DNA from: Streptomyces sp. NBC_01591 | Lineage (GTDB): Bacteria > Actinomycetota > Actinomycetes > Streptomycetales > Streptomycetaceae | Length of the DNA stretch: 64,000 nt | Direction: 5' to 3' | Assembly (NCBI RefSeq): GCF_035918155.1 | Contig: NZ_CP109327.1 | Span: 992,001-1,056,000, forward strand | Shown here: one piece after another, positions 9,222 to 17,793 of the stretch | Layout of the letters: every line of letters begins with the position of its first letter | Position numbering within the stretch: position 1 is the first letter of the stretch | Notes under the pieces: model-generated | The model's input: the letters and a program-made list of their open reading frames with translations, nothing else | Database searches by the model: none | Told to the model about the DNA's origin: nothing | Position numbers and translations under genes: made by a program

Positions 9222-9913
9222 GGTATCCGTTCCGGGCCGGCGCCGTCGTCGTCGCACTGACGGCGGCGCTGGCCGCCTGCGGCTCGTCCGCCGAGGGGCA
9301 CAAGGGGGCGAGCGGCGCCGGACCGTCCGCCACGCGGGCCCCTCTCGCCGCCCCGTCGGCCGGGCCCGGCACCACCGCGTCCGGAGGCCCCTCGGCCCCG
9401 CCCACGAGCGAGCCGCCGAAGCTGCCCAAGGATGAACTCACCCCGGCCTCGGGCTCGTTCACCAGGAAGCAGAAGGAGTATCTGGTCGACCGGGTGCCCC
9501 GGGGCATGGACCCGGCCGCCGTGCTCCAGACCGGTCAGGAGACCTGCGACCGGCTGAGATTCCTGGTGAAGGCCGACCGGGACGTGGCGGTCGGTGCGAT
9601 CGTGACGGGCGAGATCGCCGATGCGGAACCCGCCGTCGAGCACCTCTGCACCCAGCACCGGGGCCTGCTGCGGGAGGCCGCCCGGGGATACGCGGACGGC
9701 ACGTACAGGAACGATCAGATCCGGCCGGGCCGGTACCACGACGTCTCCCCCACCGGAGACTGCACCTGGCGGATCACCGGGGCGGACGGCAGGACCCTGG
9801 TTTCCGGCTCCGCCTCCGCCTCGAAGCGGGCCACGATCAACGTCCCCCAGCAGGCCCGCGCCTTCACCTCCACAGGCTGCTACGCCTGGCTGCCCGAAGG
9901 AGACCTCGGATGA
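9218..9913 (+). CDS. Small secreted lipoprotein of the EPS operon
   Basis: A 231-residue protein with a signal peptide and lipobox LAAC (Cys21), so it should be anchored to the outer face of the membrane. A Pro/Ser/Ala-rich linker (about 23-70) follows, then a globular part with four cysteines (TCDRLRF, VEHLCTQ, GDCTWRI, STGCYAW). The C-terminal segment GRYHDVSPTGDCTWRITGADG resembles the short beta-sandwich modules seen at the end of many Streptomyces lipoproteins, but I do not recognise a named family. The start codon overlaps the previous stop (ATGA) and its own stop overlaps the next gene, so it is translationally coupled between the LamG protein and a GT2. A role in polymer export or attachment is inference from position only. 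Confidence 0.75.
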   Translation: MRYPFRAGAVVVALTAALAACGSSAEGHKGASGAGPSATRAPLAAPSAGPGTTASGGPSAPPTSEPPKLPKDELTPASGSFTRKQKEYLVDRVPRGMDPAAVLQTGQETCDRLRFLVKADRDVAVGAIVTGEIADAEPAVEHLCTQHRGLLREAARGYADGTYRNDQIRPGRYHDVSPTGDCTWRITGADGRTLVSGSASASKRATINVPQQARAFTSTGCYAWLPEGDLG

Positions 9914-10737
9914 GCAGGCTGCCGATAGCCGTGGTGATCCCCACGAAGAACGAGGGGCTCAACATCGCCGAGGCGGTGAAGTCGGTACTCGGCCATTTCG
10001 AGGCGGTCGTCGTCGTCGACTCGCACAGCACGGACGACACGGCGAAGATCGCCGAGGACTGCGGGGCCGAGGTGATCACATACACCTGGGACGGCGGCCA
10101 TCCGCGCAAGAAGCAGTGGTGTCTGGACCATGTCCGCACGGACCTGGACTGGATTCTGCTGCTCGACGGAGACGAGCGGATCAGTCCGGGTCTGCTGGCC
10201 GAACTGCGGCAGATCTTCGCCGACCCCGGCGCGCCGAAGCCCGCGGCGTACGACATTCCGCTCGGCTACTGGTTCTCCGGGCAGCGGCTGCGGCACGGCT
10301 ACACCATCCGCAAGCGGTCGCTGACCGACCGCACCCGCTGCCGGTATCCGGAGGTGGGGGATCTCGACGCGCCGGGAATCGGTGAGGTCGAGGGCCACTA
10401 CCAGCCGGTCGCCGAGTCGGTCGGGTCGCTCCGCAATCCGATCGAGCACCAGGATCTCGACCCGGTCACCGCCTGGTTCGAGCGGCACAATCGCTACTCG
10501 GACTGGGAGGCGTGGCTGGAGCACCACCCCGAGGTCAAGGAGCAGGTGCGGAGGGTGAAGTCGCGCCAGGGGCAGCTGTTCCACAAGGCACCGTTCAAGC
10601 CCCTGGTGTCGTTCGCCTACATGTATGTGTACCGGCGGGGGTTCCTCGACGGGCGGGCGGGATTCGACTTCGCGCTGGCGATGAGCTTCTACCGCTGGCA
10701 GATCGCTCTCAAGTCCCGTGAGGGGAAGACCGCTTGA
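9910..10737 (+). CDS. Family 2 glycosyltransferase (WaaE/KdtX-like)
   Basis: A 275-residue GT-A fold glycosyltransferase. It has VVIPTKNEGLNIAEAVKS at the N-terminus, DSHSTDDT (37-44), WDGGHPRKKQW and the metal-binding DGDE (86-89). The middle segment (YDIPLGYWFSGQRLRHGYT) and the C-terminal FKPLVSFAYMYVYRRGFLDG resemble the WaaE/KdtX subgroup, which adds glucose to inner core sugars in Gram-negatives; here it probably adds one sugar of the repeat unit at the cytoplasmic face. A perfect AAGGAG lies 7 bp before the ATG, inside the end of the lipoprotein gene. Its last 29 bp overlap the 3' end of the convergent GT4 gene. Confidence 0.88.
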   Translation: MSRLPIAVVIPTKNEGLNIAEAVKSVLGHFEAVVVVDSHSTDDTAKIAEDCGAEVITYTWDGGHPRKKQWCLDHVRTDLDWILLLDGDERISPGLLAELRQIFADPGAPKPAAYDIPLGYWFSGQRLRHGYTIRKRSLTDRTRCRYPEVGDLDAPGIGEVEGHYQPVAESVGSLRNPIEHQDLDPVTAWFERHNRYSDWEAWLEHHPEVKEQVRRVKSRQGQLFHKAPFKPLVSFAYMYVYRRGFLDGRAGFDFALAMSFYRWQIALKSREGKTA

Positions 10738-11899
10738 ACCGGCGGCCCCTCCGGCGGACCACGTTCTCGTAGGTCCGCCGGAGGGTCCCGGTCACGGCCT
10801 CGATGGTGAAGTCCTCATTGACGAGGTCCCAAGCTGCTCTGCCCGCACAGATGTTGGTCTCCGGTTCGAGGAGTTCGAGGATGGCGGCGGCGACCCCGAG
10901 GGCGTTCTTCCCGTCCTCGCCGTCCCTGCTGTCGATCACCCGGCCCGCGCCCGCGCGCGCCACATCGGGGCCGAGTCCACAGGTGCGGGTGATGACCACG
11001 GGGGTGCCGACCGACATCGCTTCGAGGACGGACACGCCCAGGGGCTCCTCGATCGACGGCAGTACGTACACATCGGCGCGCCGCCCGGCCGCCAGGACCT
11101 CCTCATGCCCGAGTGGTCCCACATGGTCGAGCGATCCCGTCACCCCCAGTCTGCGGGCGAGTTCGAGGGTCGCGGGCAGCGCGCCGGTGTCGGGACCGGC
11201 CAGCACGAAGCGGGCGTCCGGGTGCTCGGCCAGGACCGCCGGCATCGCGGTGACGAAGTCCTCCGGGCGCTTGCGCTCCTGGATCCGGGCGAGGAAGAGG
11301 ACCGTCGGCGGCCGCCCCGGCTCCCGGGCGGGCTTGATCTCCTGCGGACGTACGCCGTTGACCAGCCGTACGGTGCGGGTCAGCGGGACCGGTGCGGCGA
11401 CGGCGTTCACATCGAGGCGCTCCGTCTCGGTGAGGTGCAGTACGGCGTCGGCCCCGCGCAGCACCCTGCGCACCCCCAGCAGATCGGTCAGCCGGGCGAC
11501 CCGGTTCTCGGTGGGGTCCACCATGCCGTGCGTCTGGACGACCAGAGGCGTGCGGGAGGCCAGTGCGAGCAGTGCGGCGGGCAGCGTCACCAGGTCGCGC
11601 ATCAGATGGACGTGGACGATGTCGGCGCCACGCATCATGCGGCGTGCGGCGAGCAGGAGCGCTCCGGATGTGATTCCGCTGACCTCGAACGCGGGGAGCA
11701 GATGGCGGGCCCGGAAGAGATGGGCCGGCACTCCCTCGACCTCGCGCGGGAGGGGGCCCTCGAAGCCGTCGCCCAGCGCCATGATCCTGGCGTCGTCACC
11801 GGCGGCCCGCTGGACCTTCGACAGGTTGAGCGCCACCCTTGTCGGGCCACCGAACGCATGGTCCGGGGTGTGCAGTGTGACGACGTGCAGGATCTTCAC
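10709..11899 (-). CDS. Family 4 glycosyltransferase
   Basis: A 396-residue GT-B glycosyltransferase. The N-terminal domain starts VKILHVVTLHTPDHAFGGPT, and the acceptor side contains DIVHVHLMRDLVTLPAALLA and VVQTHGMVDP. The C-terminal nucleotide-sugar domain has VLFLARIQERKRPEDFV, DARFVLAGPD and the family EX7E motif in PSIEEPLGVSVLEAMSVGTP. The GTG at 11897-11899 is chosen because GAGGGG lies 7 bp upstream; a TTG at 11914 is possible but lacks a site. It should add one sugar to the lipid-linked repeat unit. It is convergent with the GT2 gene (29-bp overlap) and divergent from the polymerase gene. Confidence 0.88.
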   Translation of the reverse strand: MKILHVVTLHTPDHAFGGPTRVALNLSKVQRAAGDDARIMALGDGFEGPLPREVEGVPAHLFRARHLLPAFEVSGITSGALLLAARRMMRGADIVHVHLMRDLVTLPAALLALASRTPLVVQTHGMVDPTENRVARLTDLLGVRRVLRGADAVLHLTETERLDVNAVAAPVPLTRTVRLVNGVRPQEIKPAREPGRPPTVLFLARIQERKRPEDFVTAMPAVLAEHPDARFVLAGPDTGALPATLELARRLGVTGSLDHVGPLGHEEVLAAGRRADVYVLPSIEEPLGVSVLEAMSVGTPVVITRTCGLGPDVARAGAGRVIDSRDGEDGKNALGVAAAILELLEPETNICAGRAAWDLVNEDFTIEAVTGTLRRTYENVVRRRGRRFKRSSPHGT

Positions 11900-11937
11900 C
11901 CAGGTTCCCCTCAACCGCGGCCGACCTTTTACAGACT

Positions 11938-11973
11938 AGGGCCTGTCCGGCGGATCAGGGTCGGACAGGCCCT
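11938..11973. repeat. 12-bp inverted repeat between divergent EPS genes
   Basis: Perfect arms AGGGCCTGTCCG (11938-11949) and CGGACAGGCCCT (11962-11973) with a 12-nt loop. It lies between the start codons of two divergent genes, so it is not a conventional terminator. It could be an operator, or part of a dispersed palindromic repeat; I think similar palindromes occur in other Streptomyces genomes but cannot verify that here. Confidence 0.6.
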
Positions 11974-12041
11974 GGTCATCCAAACACCCCAAGTGGGTTG
12001 ATTCGTTAGAGTGTTCACAGGTCCACGGAAACGGGGAGCAC

Positions 12042-13556
12042 ATGACGTCCGTGCACGAGGCGGCGCCGTCCGCACCCGTACCGGAGCACGGCCAGCGGGA
12101 GCCGGGCCGTTCGCAGGCGAAGCCCATGTCGTGGGCCATGCTCTCGCGTGCCCTGGCCGTGCCCCTGATCCTGGCCCTGGTCTGTTTCCTGCCCGCGGTG
12201 ATCGCCGCGCAGCCGGGCACGGGCGTCCGCGACACCGCGTACTGGCTGCAGCTCGTACTGACCTGTTATGCGGGGGCCCGGCTCGCAACCATGATCCTGT
12301 CCACCCGGCGGCGTCTGCTGCAGGGCGTGTTCTGGATGTTCGTCTACATCGCGATGGGCGTGGCGCCGTTCGCCCAGGCCGTCATCGGGCAGACGCCCAC
12401 CCCGATGGTCGGGCCGCGGTCGGATCTGGTGACGGCCGTCGCGCTGGTCCTGGTGGGCTGTGCCGCGTTCGATCTGGGGGCCCTGCTGGCGTCCCGGCGG
12501 CCGCTGCGCCGAAGGGTCACCGCGCGCTCCGGGAGCGGTCCGGCCGTCGCGCACCGGGGGCGGCTCGGGCTGCTGGTGCTGCTGGCCTTCGCGGCGAGCG
12601 GCTACTACATGCTCAAGGTCGGCGGGCCCGCCGTCTTCTTCACCAGCCGGCAGGAGATCAGTGCCTCGGTCGCGGCGAGCGGGGTGGTGTCGGGTGGGTC
12701 CAATGTGGGATCGGCCTTCCTGATGGGCTTCGGTACGGTGCCCGCGCTGCTCGCGCTGCTCTTCTTCACGCGTCGGCTCGTGACCTCCCGCGGGGCCCGG
12801 CGCTCCCCGTCGACGGTGCTGGTCTGGGGCGGGCTGATCGTCCTCAATGTGATCGTCAACAACCCGGTTTCCAATGCTCGTTACTGGTTCCTGACGGTGC
12901 TGGTCTCGCTGCTGTTCACCGCGTTCCCGAGCAGCGCGGCGATGTACCGATCGGTGCTGGCCATGGGGGTGGTCGGGGCGCTGGTGCTGTTCCCGTACGC
13001 GGACCGGTTCCGCTACGACAGTGCCGGATCGCGGCCGGTGGACTCCTCGTCGGTGTTCGAGCCTCTGGCCACCAAGGACTACGACCAGACGGTGATGTTC
13101 GCCAACACCATCACCTGGGTCGACACCCGTGGCCACACCTATGGGCGTCAACTGGCGGGCTCCGCCCTCTTCTTCGTGCCCCGGTCGGTGTGGAACGGCA
13201 AGCCGGAGGACACGGGGGTGCGCGTGGGTGAGTGGATGGGGATGAACATGACCAACCTGTCGGCGCCGCTGTGGACCGAGCTCTGGGTCGACTTCGGTGC
13301 GCCGGGCATGGTCGGCGCCCTCGCCCTGATCGGGTACGCCGCCGCCCGTACCGACCGGCGGTACGCGCGGGCCGTCTCCCGGGACGGTCCGGGACCCGGC
13401 AGTGTCCTGGCCGTCACCGCGCCGCTGATCGCCGGGTACACCTTCATTCTGTTGCGCGGGCCGCTGTTGCAGTCCGTCGGCAAAATGGCCGTAGCGGCGC
13501 TCTGTCTGCTGCTGGTCACGAGCTTCCGGAGCCAGGGCGGACGGCGCCCGCGCTGA
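12042..13556 (+). CDS. O-antigen/exopolysaccharide polymerase-like membrane protein (Wzy-type)
   Basis: A 504-residue protein with about 12 hydrophobic segments and a long soluble loop between roughly residues 325 and 390. The loop contains FVPRSVWNGKPEDTGVRVGEW, a segment typical of Wzy-like oligosaccharide repeat-unit polymerases, and the preceding membrane part has NNPVSNARYWFLTVLV. The first 30 residues are a polar cytoplasmic tail. The predicted role is joining lipid-linked repeat units on the outer face of the membrane. GGGGAG precedes the ATG closely. It is divergent from the GT4 gene and its 3' end overlaps the convergent flippase gene by 41 bp. Sequence conservation in this family is low, so the assignment rests on topology, the loop motif and context. 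Confidence 0.82.
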   Translation: MTSVHEAAPSAPVPEHGQREPGRSQAKPMSWAMLSRALAVPLILALVCFLPAVIAAQPGTGVRDTAYWLQLVLTCYAGARLATMILSTRRRLLQGVFWMFVYIAMGVAPFAQAVIGQTPTPMVGPRSDLVTAVALVLVGCAAFDLGALLASRRPLRRRVTARSGSGPAVAHRGRLGLLVLLAFAASGYYMLKVGGPAVFFTSRQEISASVAASGVVSGGSNVGSAFLMGFGTVPALLALLFFTRRLVTSRGARRSPSTVLVWGGLIVLNVIVNNPVSNARYWFLTVLVSLLFTAFPSSAAMYRSVLAMGVVGALVLFPYADRFRYDSAGSRPVDSSSVFEPLATKDYDQTVMFANTITWVDTRGHTYGRQLAGSALFFVPRSVWNGKPEDTGVRVGEWMGMNMTNLSAPLWTELWVDFGAPGMVGALALIGYAAARTDRRYARAVSRDGPGPGSVLAVTAPLIAGYTFILLRGPLLQSVGKMAVAALCLLLVTSFRSQGGRRPR

Positions 13557-14790
13557 CGGGCGCCCGCTCCACGGCGGTGCGGCGCCTCAGCCGGGCCACC
13601 CTGGTCCAGGTGGCCACCGCCTTGCACCCGGACCCCAGGCACAGGCCCCAGGCGGCGCCCGGAACCCCGCCGAGCGCATAGCCGCCGGTGAGGAAGGCGA
13701 CGGCGGCGAGCGAGAAGACCACCTGGATGGCGAGAGTGGTACGCGGGTCGAGCATCCGCAGGGCCAGCAGCCCGCAGGTACCGACGGCCATCGCCGCGTA
13801 CTGGCTGCCCGTCGCCGGGAGCAGCGCGGCCGCCGTGGGCCAGGTGTCGCCGAGCAGCCGGCGTCCGACCGGGTCGGGCAGCACGGCCAGTACGGTGGCC
13901 CAGACGGCGGCCACGGCCGCCAGGACGGCTGCGAGTGTCGCGACGGCCCGCACCCTGCTCCGTTCGTCGGCGAGCCGTCCCAGCAGGGGCGGTCCGAAGC
14001 CGGTGGCCGAGGTGAACAGCACGTTCAGCGGTCCGAAGAGCGTGGTCGCCCCGCGCAGGGCACCGACCACCAAGGGGTTGCCGACCGCGCCGAGTCCGAG
14101 CACGGAGAGCTGGCCGGTGGCGTTGCCCACCGCGAACTCCACCACGAAGCGCCGCCCCAGATGGCCTCGCCGCAGCAGGACCTTCAGCCGCAGTGGCGTA
14201 CCGGCCGCCCCTCGGTGCAGCAGCACGGCCGACAGCAGCAGGGCCGGCAGTGCGGAGAGCCCCCAGACGGTGACGAGCCGGGCGGCCGGGGTGCCGTACG
14301 GCTGCAGGGCCAGCGCGCCCAGCGCACAGACCAGCCGGAGCGCGTCGCCCGCCAGCGCCAGGTGCGGCAGGTGCAGGGTGGAGAAGGCGTATCGCATGGT
14401 GTCCTGGCCCAGGACGACCGGCAGGACGATTCCCAGCGCCATCAACGCATGCGCGGTGGCGCCCGGCAGCGGCAGACAGACTCCGGCCAGCAGCGCGCCG
14501 AGCGCCGCCGCCGCGAGCAGGGTGAAGGCGACCGCCGACCGGCAGGCGCCGCGCACCTCTACGCTCCCGCCGTGCACCTCTTCGCCTCCGACGCGCCGTA
14601 ACACGAGCGGCTGCCCGGTGTAGGCGCCGGATACGCCCAGGAGCACCGTGAAGACGAGGTAGACCGCCGAGAAGCGGGCGAAGTCGGCCACGGTGGAGAG
14701 CCGGGCCGCCGTCACCAGCACCAGGATGTTGGTGAGTGCGGCCACCCCCTGGTCCGCGACCGAGCAGACGATCGCGGTCCGTGCCCTCAT
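13516..14790 (-). CDS. Polysaccharide flippase-like membrane protein (Wzx/MOP superfamily)
   Basis: A 424-residue integral membrane protein with 12 predicted segments, beginning CSVADQGVAALTNILVLVTA, the usual first helix of the polysaccharide transporter (Wzx/RfbX) branch of the MOP superfamily. Later helices include FAVGNATGQLSVLGLGAVGN and GPLNVLFTSATGFGPPLLGR. It would flip undecaprenyl-linked repeat units across the membrane for the Wzy-like polymerase encoded convergently. The start codon overlaps the stop of the Wzz-like gene (ATGA), so it is the last gene of the operon GT4, Wzz-like, Wzx-like. Its 3' end overlaps the polymerase gene by 41 bp. The superfamily call is good; substrate is inferred from context. 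Confidence 0.82.
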   Translation of the reverse strand: MRARTAIVCSVADQGVAALTNILVLVTAARLSTVADFARFSAVYLVFTVLLGVSGAYTGQPLVLRRVGGEEVHGGSVEVRGACRSAVAFTLLAAAALGALLAGVCLPLPGATAHALMALGIVLPVVLGQDTMRYAFSTLHLPHLALAGDALRLVCALGALALQPYGTPAARLVTVWGLSALPALLLSAVLLHRGAAGTPLRLKVLLRRGHLGRRFVVEFAVGNATGQLSVLGLGAVGNPLVVGALRGATTLFGPLNVLFTSATGFGPPLLGRLADERSRVRAVATLAAVLAAVAAVWATVLAVLPDPVGRRLLGDTWPTAAALLPATGSQYAAMAVGTCGLLALRMLDPRTTLAIQVVFSLAAVAFLTGGYALGGVPGAAWGLCLGSGCKAVATWTRVARLRRRTAVERAPVSAGAVRPGSGSS

Positions 14791-16460
14791 CTGTGTCCGG
14801 CGGTGGAGTCGAAGGGGCGCAGCCCCAGCGTCTCGGCGGGGTCACCGGTGTGTTCCGGGCCGTTGCCCCCCGCGTCCCGGCCCGGCCGCCCACCGGCCGT
14901 GCGGCGCTTGGCCGCCTTCTTGAGGGCGCGGCGCTCGTGGCGGCTCCGGCCGGGGTGCAGCAGGGCGCCGAGCACCGAGCCGCCCGCCGCCTCGATGATC
15001 TCTCGGATCCGCTCCAGGTCGCCGCGGTGGACCTCGCGCGGGTCGCAGACCACCACGACGCCCTCCACCCGGTCGATCAGCGCGACGGCGTCGGCGTACG
15101 ACAGCACGGGCGGGGCCAGCACGATGACGACGGCGCCGGGCCGGTCGCCCTCGGCGACGATCACGCCGACGGGTGCCGACGTCAGGGCACGCGGCACGTT
15201 GTCCGTACGCCGGCCCGCTATCAGGGTGAAGGCGCCCGACCCGGGTACGTCCACGTTCATCCGGCTGTCCGACGGCCAGGCCCGTTCGCCCCGGGTCGCC
15301 CAGCGCGGCCGGGACCCCTGCACCGCCGGGCCCAGGTCCCTGGCCAGCGCGGGGGTACGCAGATCGGCCTCGACCAGGATGACATCGCGTCCCATCTCGG
15401 CGAAGGCCGCGGCCAGGTTGGCCGCCGCGGCGGCAGCCCCGGCGCCGTCCCCGCGCGGGGACGTGACCAGGAGCCTGCGGCGCTGGGCGAACGACGGATC
15501 GTAGGCGAGCCGGAAGGCCACCGCGCGGTACTCCTCGGCAAGCCGGCTCCCGCTCCGTCCGATGGCCAGCAGTGAGCCGGCGGACGCGCGCTCCCTGGGC
15601 AGGGTGCCGAGCAGGGGCGCGCCGAGCGAACGGACCAGCTCCCGGGTCGAGCGCACCGCCGGGTCGAAGACCAGGCGTACCCAGGACAGCAGCAGTCCCA
15701 GTGCGAGACCGACGACACCGCCGAGGCCCAGCAGCAGGGGCAGTCCGGCGCCAGTGGGTTCGCTCGGGGCGGCGGGCTTCTTCGTCAGGTATCCGGGCGT
15801 GGTGTCCAGCGCGCGCAACTCGGAGATCTTCCGGGTGAGTTCGGAGATCGCGACCACGAGGTTGGCCCGTGCGCTGGTCACGTCGTTGCTGCTGCCGGCC
15901 TGCGCCGCCAGTTGGTCGCGCTGTTCGGTGAGCGGGGTCAACTGGGCGCGGTAGCCCTCGACCATGTGGGCGATGCTGTTCTCGGTGCGCTGCCGGCGTA
16001 TCTCCAGATAGGCGTCGGCGAGCGCCTCGGCCCGCGCCTTCGCCAGCGCGGGGGTGCGGCCGGTGTAGGAGAAACGGAGCACGAGGGTGTTCGGCGGGTT
16101 GGTGACCTGGAGACCGGACAGCAGTGGCCCGACCTCCACCCGGTCGCCCTGTCCGGCCAGGGTGGTGACGGCCAGGGTGCCCACGGTGTCGCTGACGGCG
16201 GTCTGCCGCTCCGAGCCGATGTTGATGCCCTTGTCGGCGGAGGCACCGGCGGCGAAGGGGTCCGAGGCGGCGGAGCGTACGACGACCTCGCCCGTCGATG
16301 TGTAGCTCGCCTCGCCGCTCAGCGCGAGCCAGCCACCGCCGAGGAGCCCGACGACCACGCCGGAGGCGAGCAGGGCCCGGTAGCGCAGGAGCTGGCGGAA
16401 CTGGTCCCTCAGCAGCGCGGGTTCGTCCTGGTCCTCCAGGGCGCGGATCGGCTGGTTCAT
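14787..16460 (-). CDS. Wzz-type chain-length determinant fused to a degenerate BY-kinase-like domain
   Basis: A 557-residue protein. Membrane helices at about 28-48 and 240-262 flank a Wzz-type extracytoplasmic domain with a helical coiled region (YRAQLTPLTEQRDQLAAQAG). The cytoplasmic C-terminal half has the layout of a bacterial tyrosine kinase (CapB/Wzc type): FRLAYDPSFAQRRRLLVTSP, a Walker A' remnant ILVEADLRTP, and APPVLSYADAVALID. The Walker A position reads GDGAGAAA where active kinases have GEGK(S/T)T, so the ATP-binding lysine and following hydroxyl residue are gone. The Walker B aspartate position reads VIVLAPP instead of VIIDTPP, and there is no tyrosine-rich tail. It is probably a structural chain-length regulator and not a kinase. 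ATGA overlaps couple it to both neighbours. Confidence 0.85.
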   Translation of the reverse strand: MNQPIRALEDQDEPALLRDQFRQLLRYRALLASGVVVGLLGGGWLALSGEASYTSTGEVVVRSAASDPFAAGASADKGINIGSERQTAVSDTVGTLAVTTLAGQGDRVEVGPLLSGLQVTNPPNTLVLRFSYTGRTPALAKARAEALADAYLEIRRQRTENSIAHMVEGYRAQLTPLTEQRDQLAAQAGSSNDVTSARANLVVAISELTRKISELRALDTTPGYLTKKPAAPSEPTGAGLPLLLGLGGVVGLALGLLLSWVRLVFDPAVRSTRELVRSLGAPLLGTLPRERASAGSLLAIGRSGSRLAEEYRAVAFRLAYDPSFAQRRRLLVTSPRGDGAGAAAAAANLAAAFAEMGRDVILVEADLRTPALARDLGPAVQGSRPRWATRGERAWPSDSRMNVDVPGSGAFTLIAGRRTDNVPRALTSAPVGVIVAEGDRPGAVVIVLAPPVLSYADAVALIDRVEGVVVVCDPREVHRGDLERIREIIEAAGGSVLGALLHPGRSRHERRALKKAAKRRTAGGRPGRDAGGNGPEHTGDPAETLGLRPFDSTAGHR

Positions 16461-17722
16461 CGACGTGGTCTCCCTTGTGCGTCCGCGAGGACCTCGGTGA
16501 GCAGGGCGTCGAAGCGGGCCAGGCCCGCCTCGCGGCTCAGGTGACGTGCGACGTACTGCGGTCCGTTGGCCCCGAGCGCGTCCGCCCCGGCCGGCGCCTC
16601 GACGAGCTTCCGTACGGCCGACAGCAGCGCCGCGGGGTCCTCCGGGGCGACGAGGAGCCCGGCGCCGGACCGCTGGACCTCCTGTGCGGTGCCTCCGCCT
16701 TCGGCGACCGAGGCCACGACGGGCCGGCCCGAGACGAAGTAGGAGGTGAGTTTGGACGGGACGCTCATGTCGAGCACGGATGCCCGCTGCGTCACCGCGA
16801 GCACATCGGCGGCGGCGAGGATGTCCGTGAACTCGCTCGCGTCGGCCGGGGGCAGGATGTCGAGGTTGCGCAGGCCCGCCGCGCGCCCCAGCAGCGCCTC
16901 GCGCTGATTCCCGTCCCCCATGAGCACCACGCGTATCTCCGGAGCGAGCCGTGCCGCGTCGACCAGGACCTCCAGGCCCTGTTTGAGCCCCATGTTCCCG
17001 GAGTGCAGGACCACCGGGGTGCCCTCGCTCCAGCCGAGGCGCGCCCGGGTGGCGGCCCGGTCGGCGGAAGGCGCCCGCACATGCGACCAGTTGGGCACGG
17101 TGCGGATGCGCCCCGGGTCCACTCCGTAGGCGGTGACGCGTGGCACGAAGCTCTCGTGGATGACGCCGACGAGGGCCGCGGAGCGCAGCGCGTACCGTTC
17201 GGCGGCCGAGGCGAGGGCTGCCGCCCTGTCCCCGCCCCGGATGCCGCTCTGCGCGGCGGCGGCGCCCATCAGATCCTGCACGACGGGTACGTACGGGACC
17301 CGGTGGCGGCCGGCCAGCCGGGCACCGATGACGCCACCGGCGAGACTGGGCATCTGGGACACCACCGCGTCCGGGGGGCGCGGAACGGGCGGCGACAGCA
17401 GACCGTGGCCGAGCACCGTGGCCTCGAACGCGGCTCTGCGCAGGGCGGTCTGACGGGGCGGCACATAGTGTCTTCGCCGGTGCACGGTGACCCCGGCCCG
17501 CTTCTCGGTGACCCGCCACACCCCGCGGTACTCCGCGTCGGTCCGCCAGGACGGGTAGTGCGGCATCCCGGTCAGTACGTGCGTGTCGGCACCGGCCGCG
17601 GCCCAGTGTTCGGCGAGCTGCGCGGCGTACGGGCCGATGCCCGTCAGCTCCGGTGCGTAGTTCGTCGAGACGACCAGCAGGGTGCGGCCCTCGAACGGCT
17701 TGTGACGATCGGCATCGGACAT
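16457..17722 (-). CDS. Family 4 glycosyltransferase (WbuB-like)
   Basis: A 421-residue GT-B enzyme and first gene of the operon GT4, Wzz-like, Wzx-like. The N-terminus reads LLVVSTNYAPELTGIGPYAA, followed by HVLTGMPHYPSW, both characteristic of WbuB-like colanic-acid-type transferases. The C-terminal domain has VVLHSGNMGLKQGLEVLVDA, RVVLMGDGNQ and the SVPSKLTSYFVSGRPVVASV block containing the donor-binding region. The predicted role is adding one sugar to the lipid-linked repeat unit. The start at 17722 (MSDADRHKP) lies 19 bp downstream of a cluster of three inverted repeats in the leader. Only 4 bp overlap with the Wzz-like gene indicates tight coupling. Confidence 0.88.
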   Translation of the reverse strand: MSDADRHKPFEGRTLLVVSTNYAPELTGIGPYAAQLAEHWAAAGADTHVLTGMPHYPSWRTDAEYRGVWRVTEKRAGVTVHRRRHYVPPRQTALRRAAFEATVLGHGLLSPPVPRPPDAVVSQMPSLAGGVIGARLAGRHRVPYVPVVQDLMGAAAAQSGIRGGDRAAALASAAERYALRSAALVGVIHESFVPRVTAYGVDPGRIRTVPNWSHVRAPSADRAATRARLGWSEGTPVVLHSGNMGLKQGLEVLVDAARLAPEIRVVLMGDGNQREALLGRAAGLRNLDILPPADASEFTDILAAADVLAVTQRASVLDMSVPSKLTSYFVSGRPVVASVAEGGGTAQEVQRSGAGLLVAPEDPAALLSAVRKLVEAPAGADALGANGPQYVARHLSREAGLARFDALLTEVLADAQGRPRR

Positions 17723-17741
17723 GGACGCTCGCCTTCCCCCC

Positions 17742-17793
17742 GGAACAGTCTGTGTTCCCCCAGGGAACAGCCCCGAGGTTCCTCCCGAGGAAC
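17742..17793. promoter_or_regulatory. Three consecutive inverted repeats built on GGAAC in the GT4 leader
   Basis: Three adjoining palindromes: GGAACA/TGTTCC (17742-17758), GTTCCC/GGGAAC (17754-17768) and GTTCCTC/GAGGAAC (17778-17793). The heptamer GGAACAG recurs at 17742, 17764 and 17789, at 22- and 25-bp steps, roughly two helical turns. They lie just upstream of the start of the GT4-Wzz-Wzx operon. They may be an operator array for a dimeric regulator or a structured leader. Confidence 0.5.

Noticed and set aside
17742..17793. Possible LexA/SOS boxes
   Set aside because: The GAAC and GTTC half-sites are at the wrong spacing and order for the actinobacterial SOS box.
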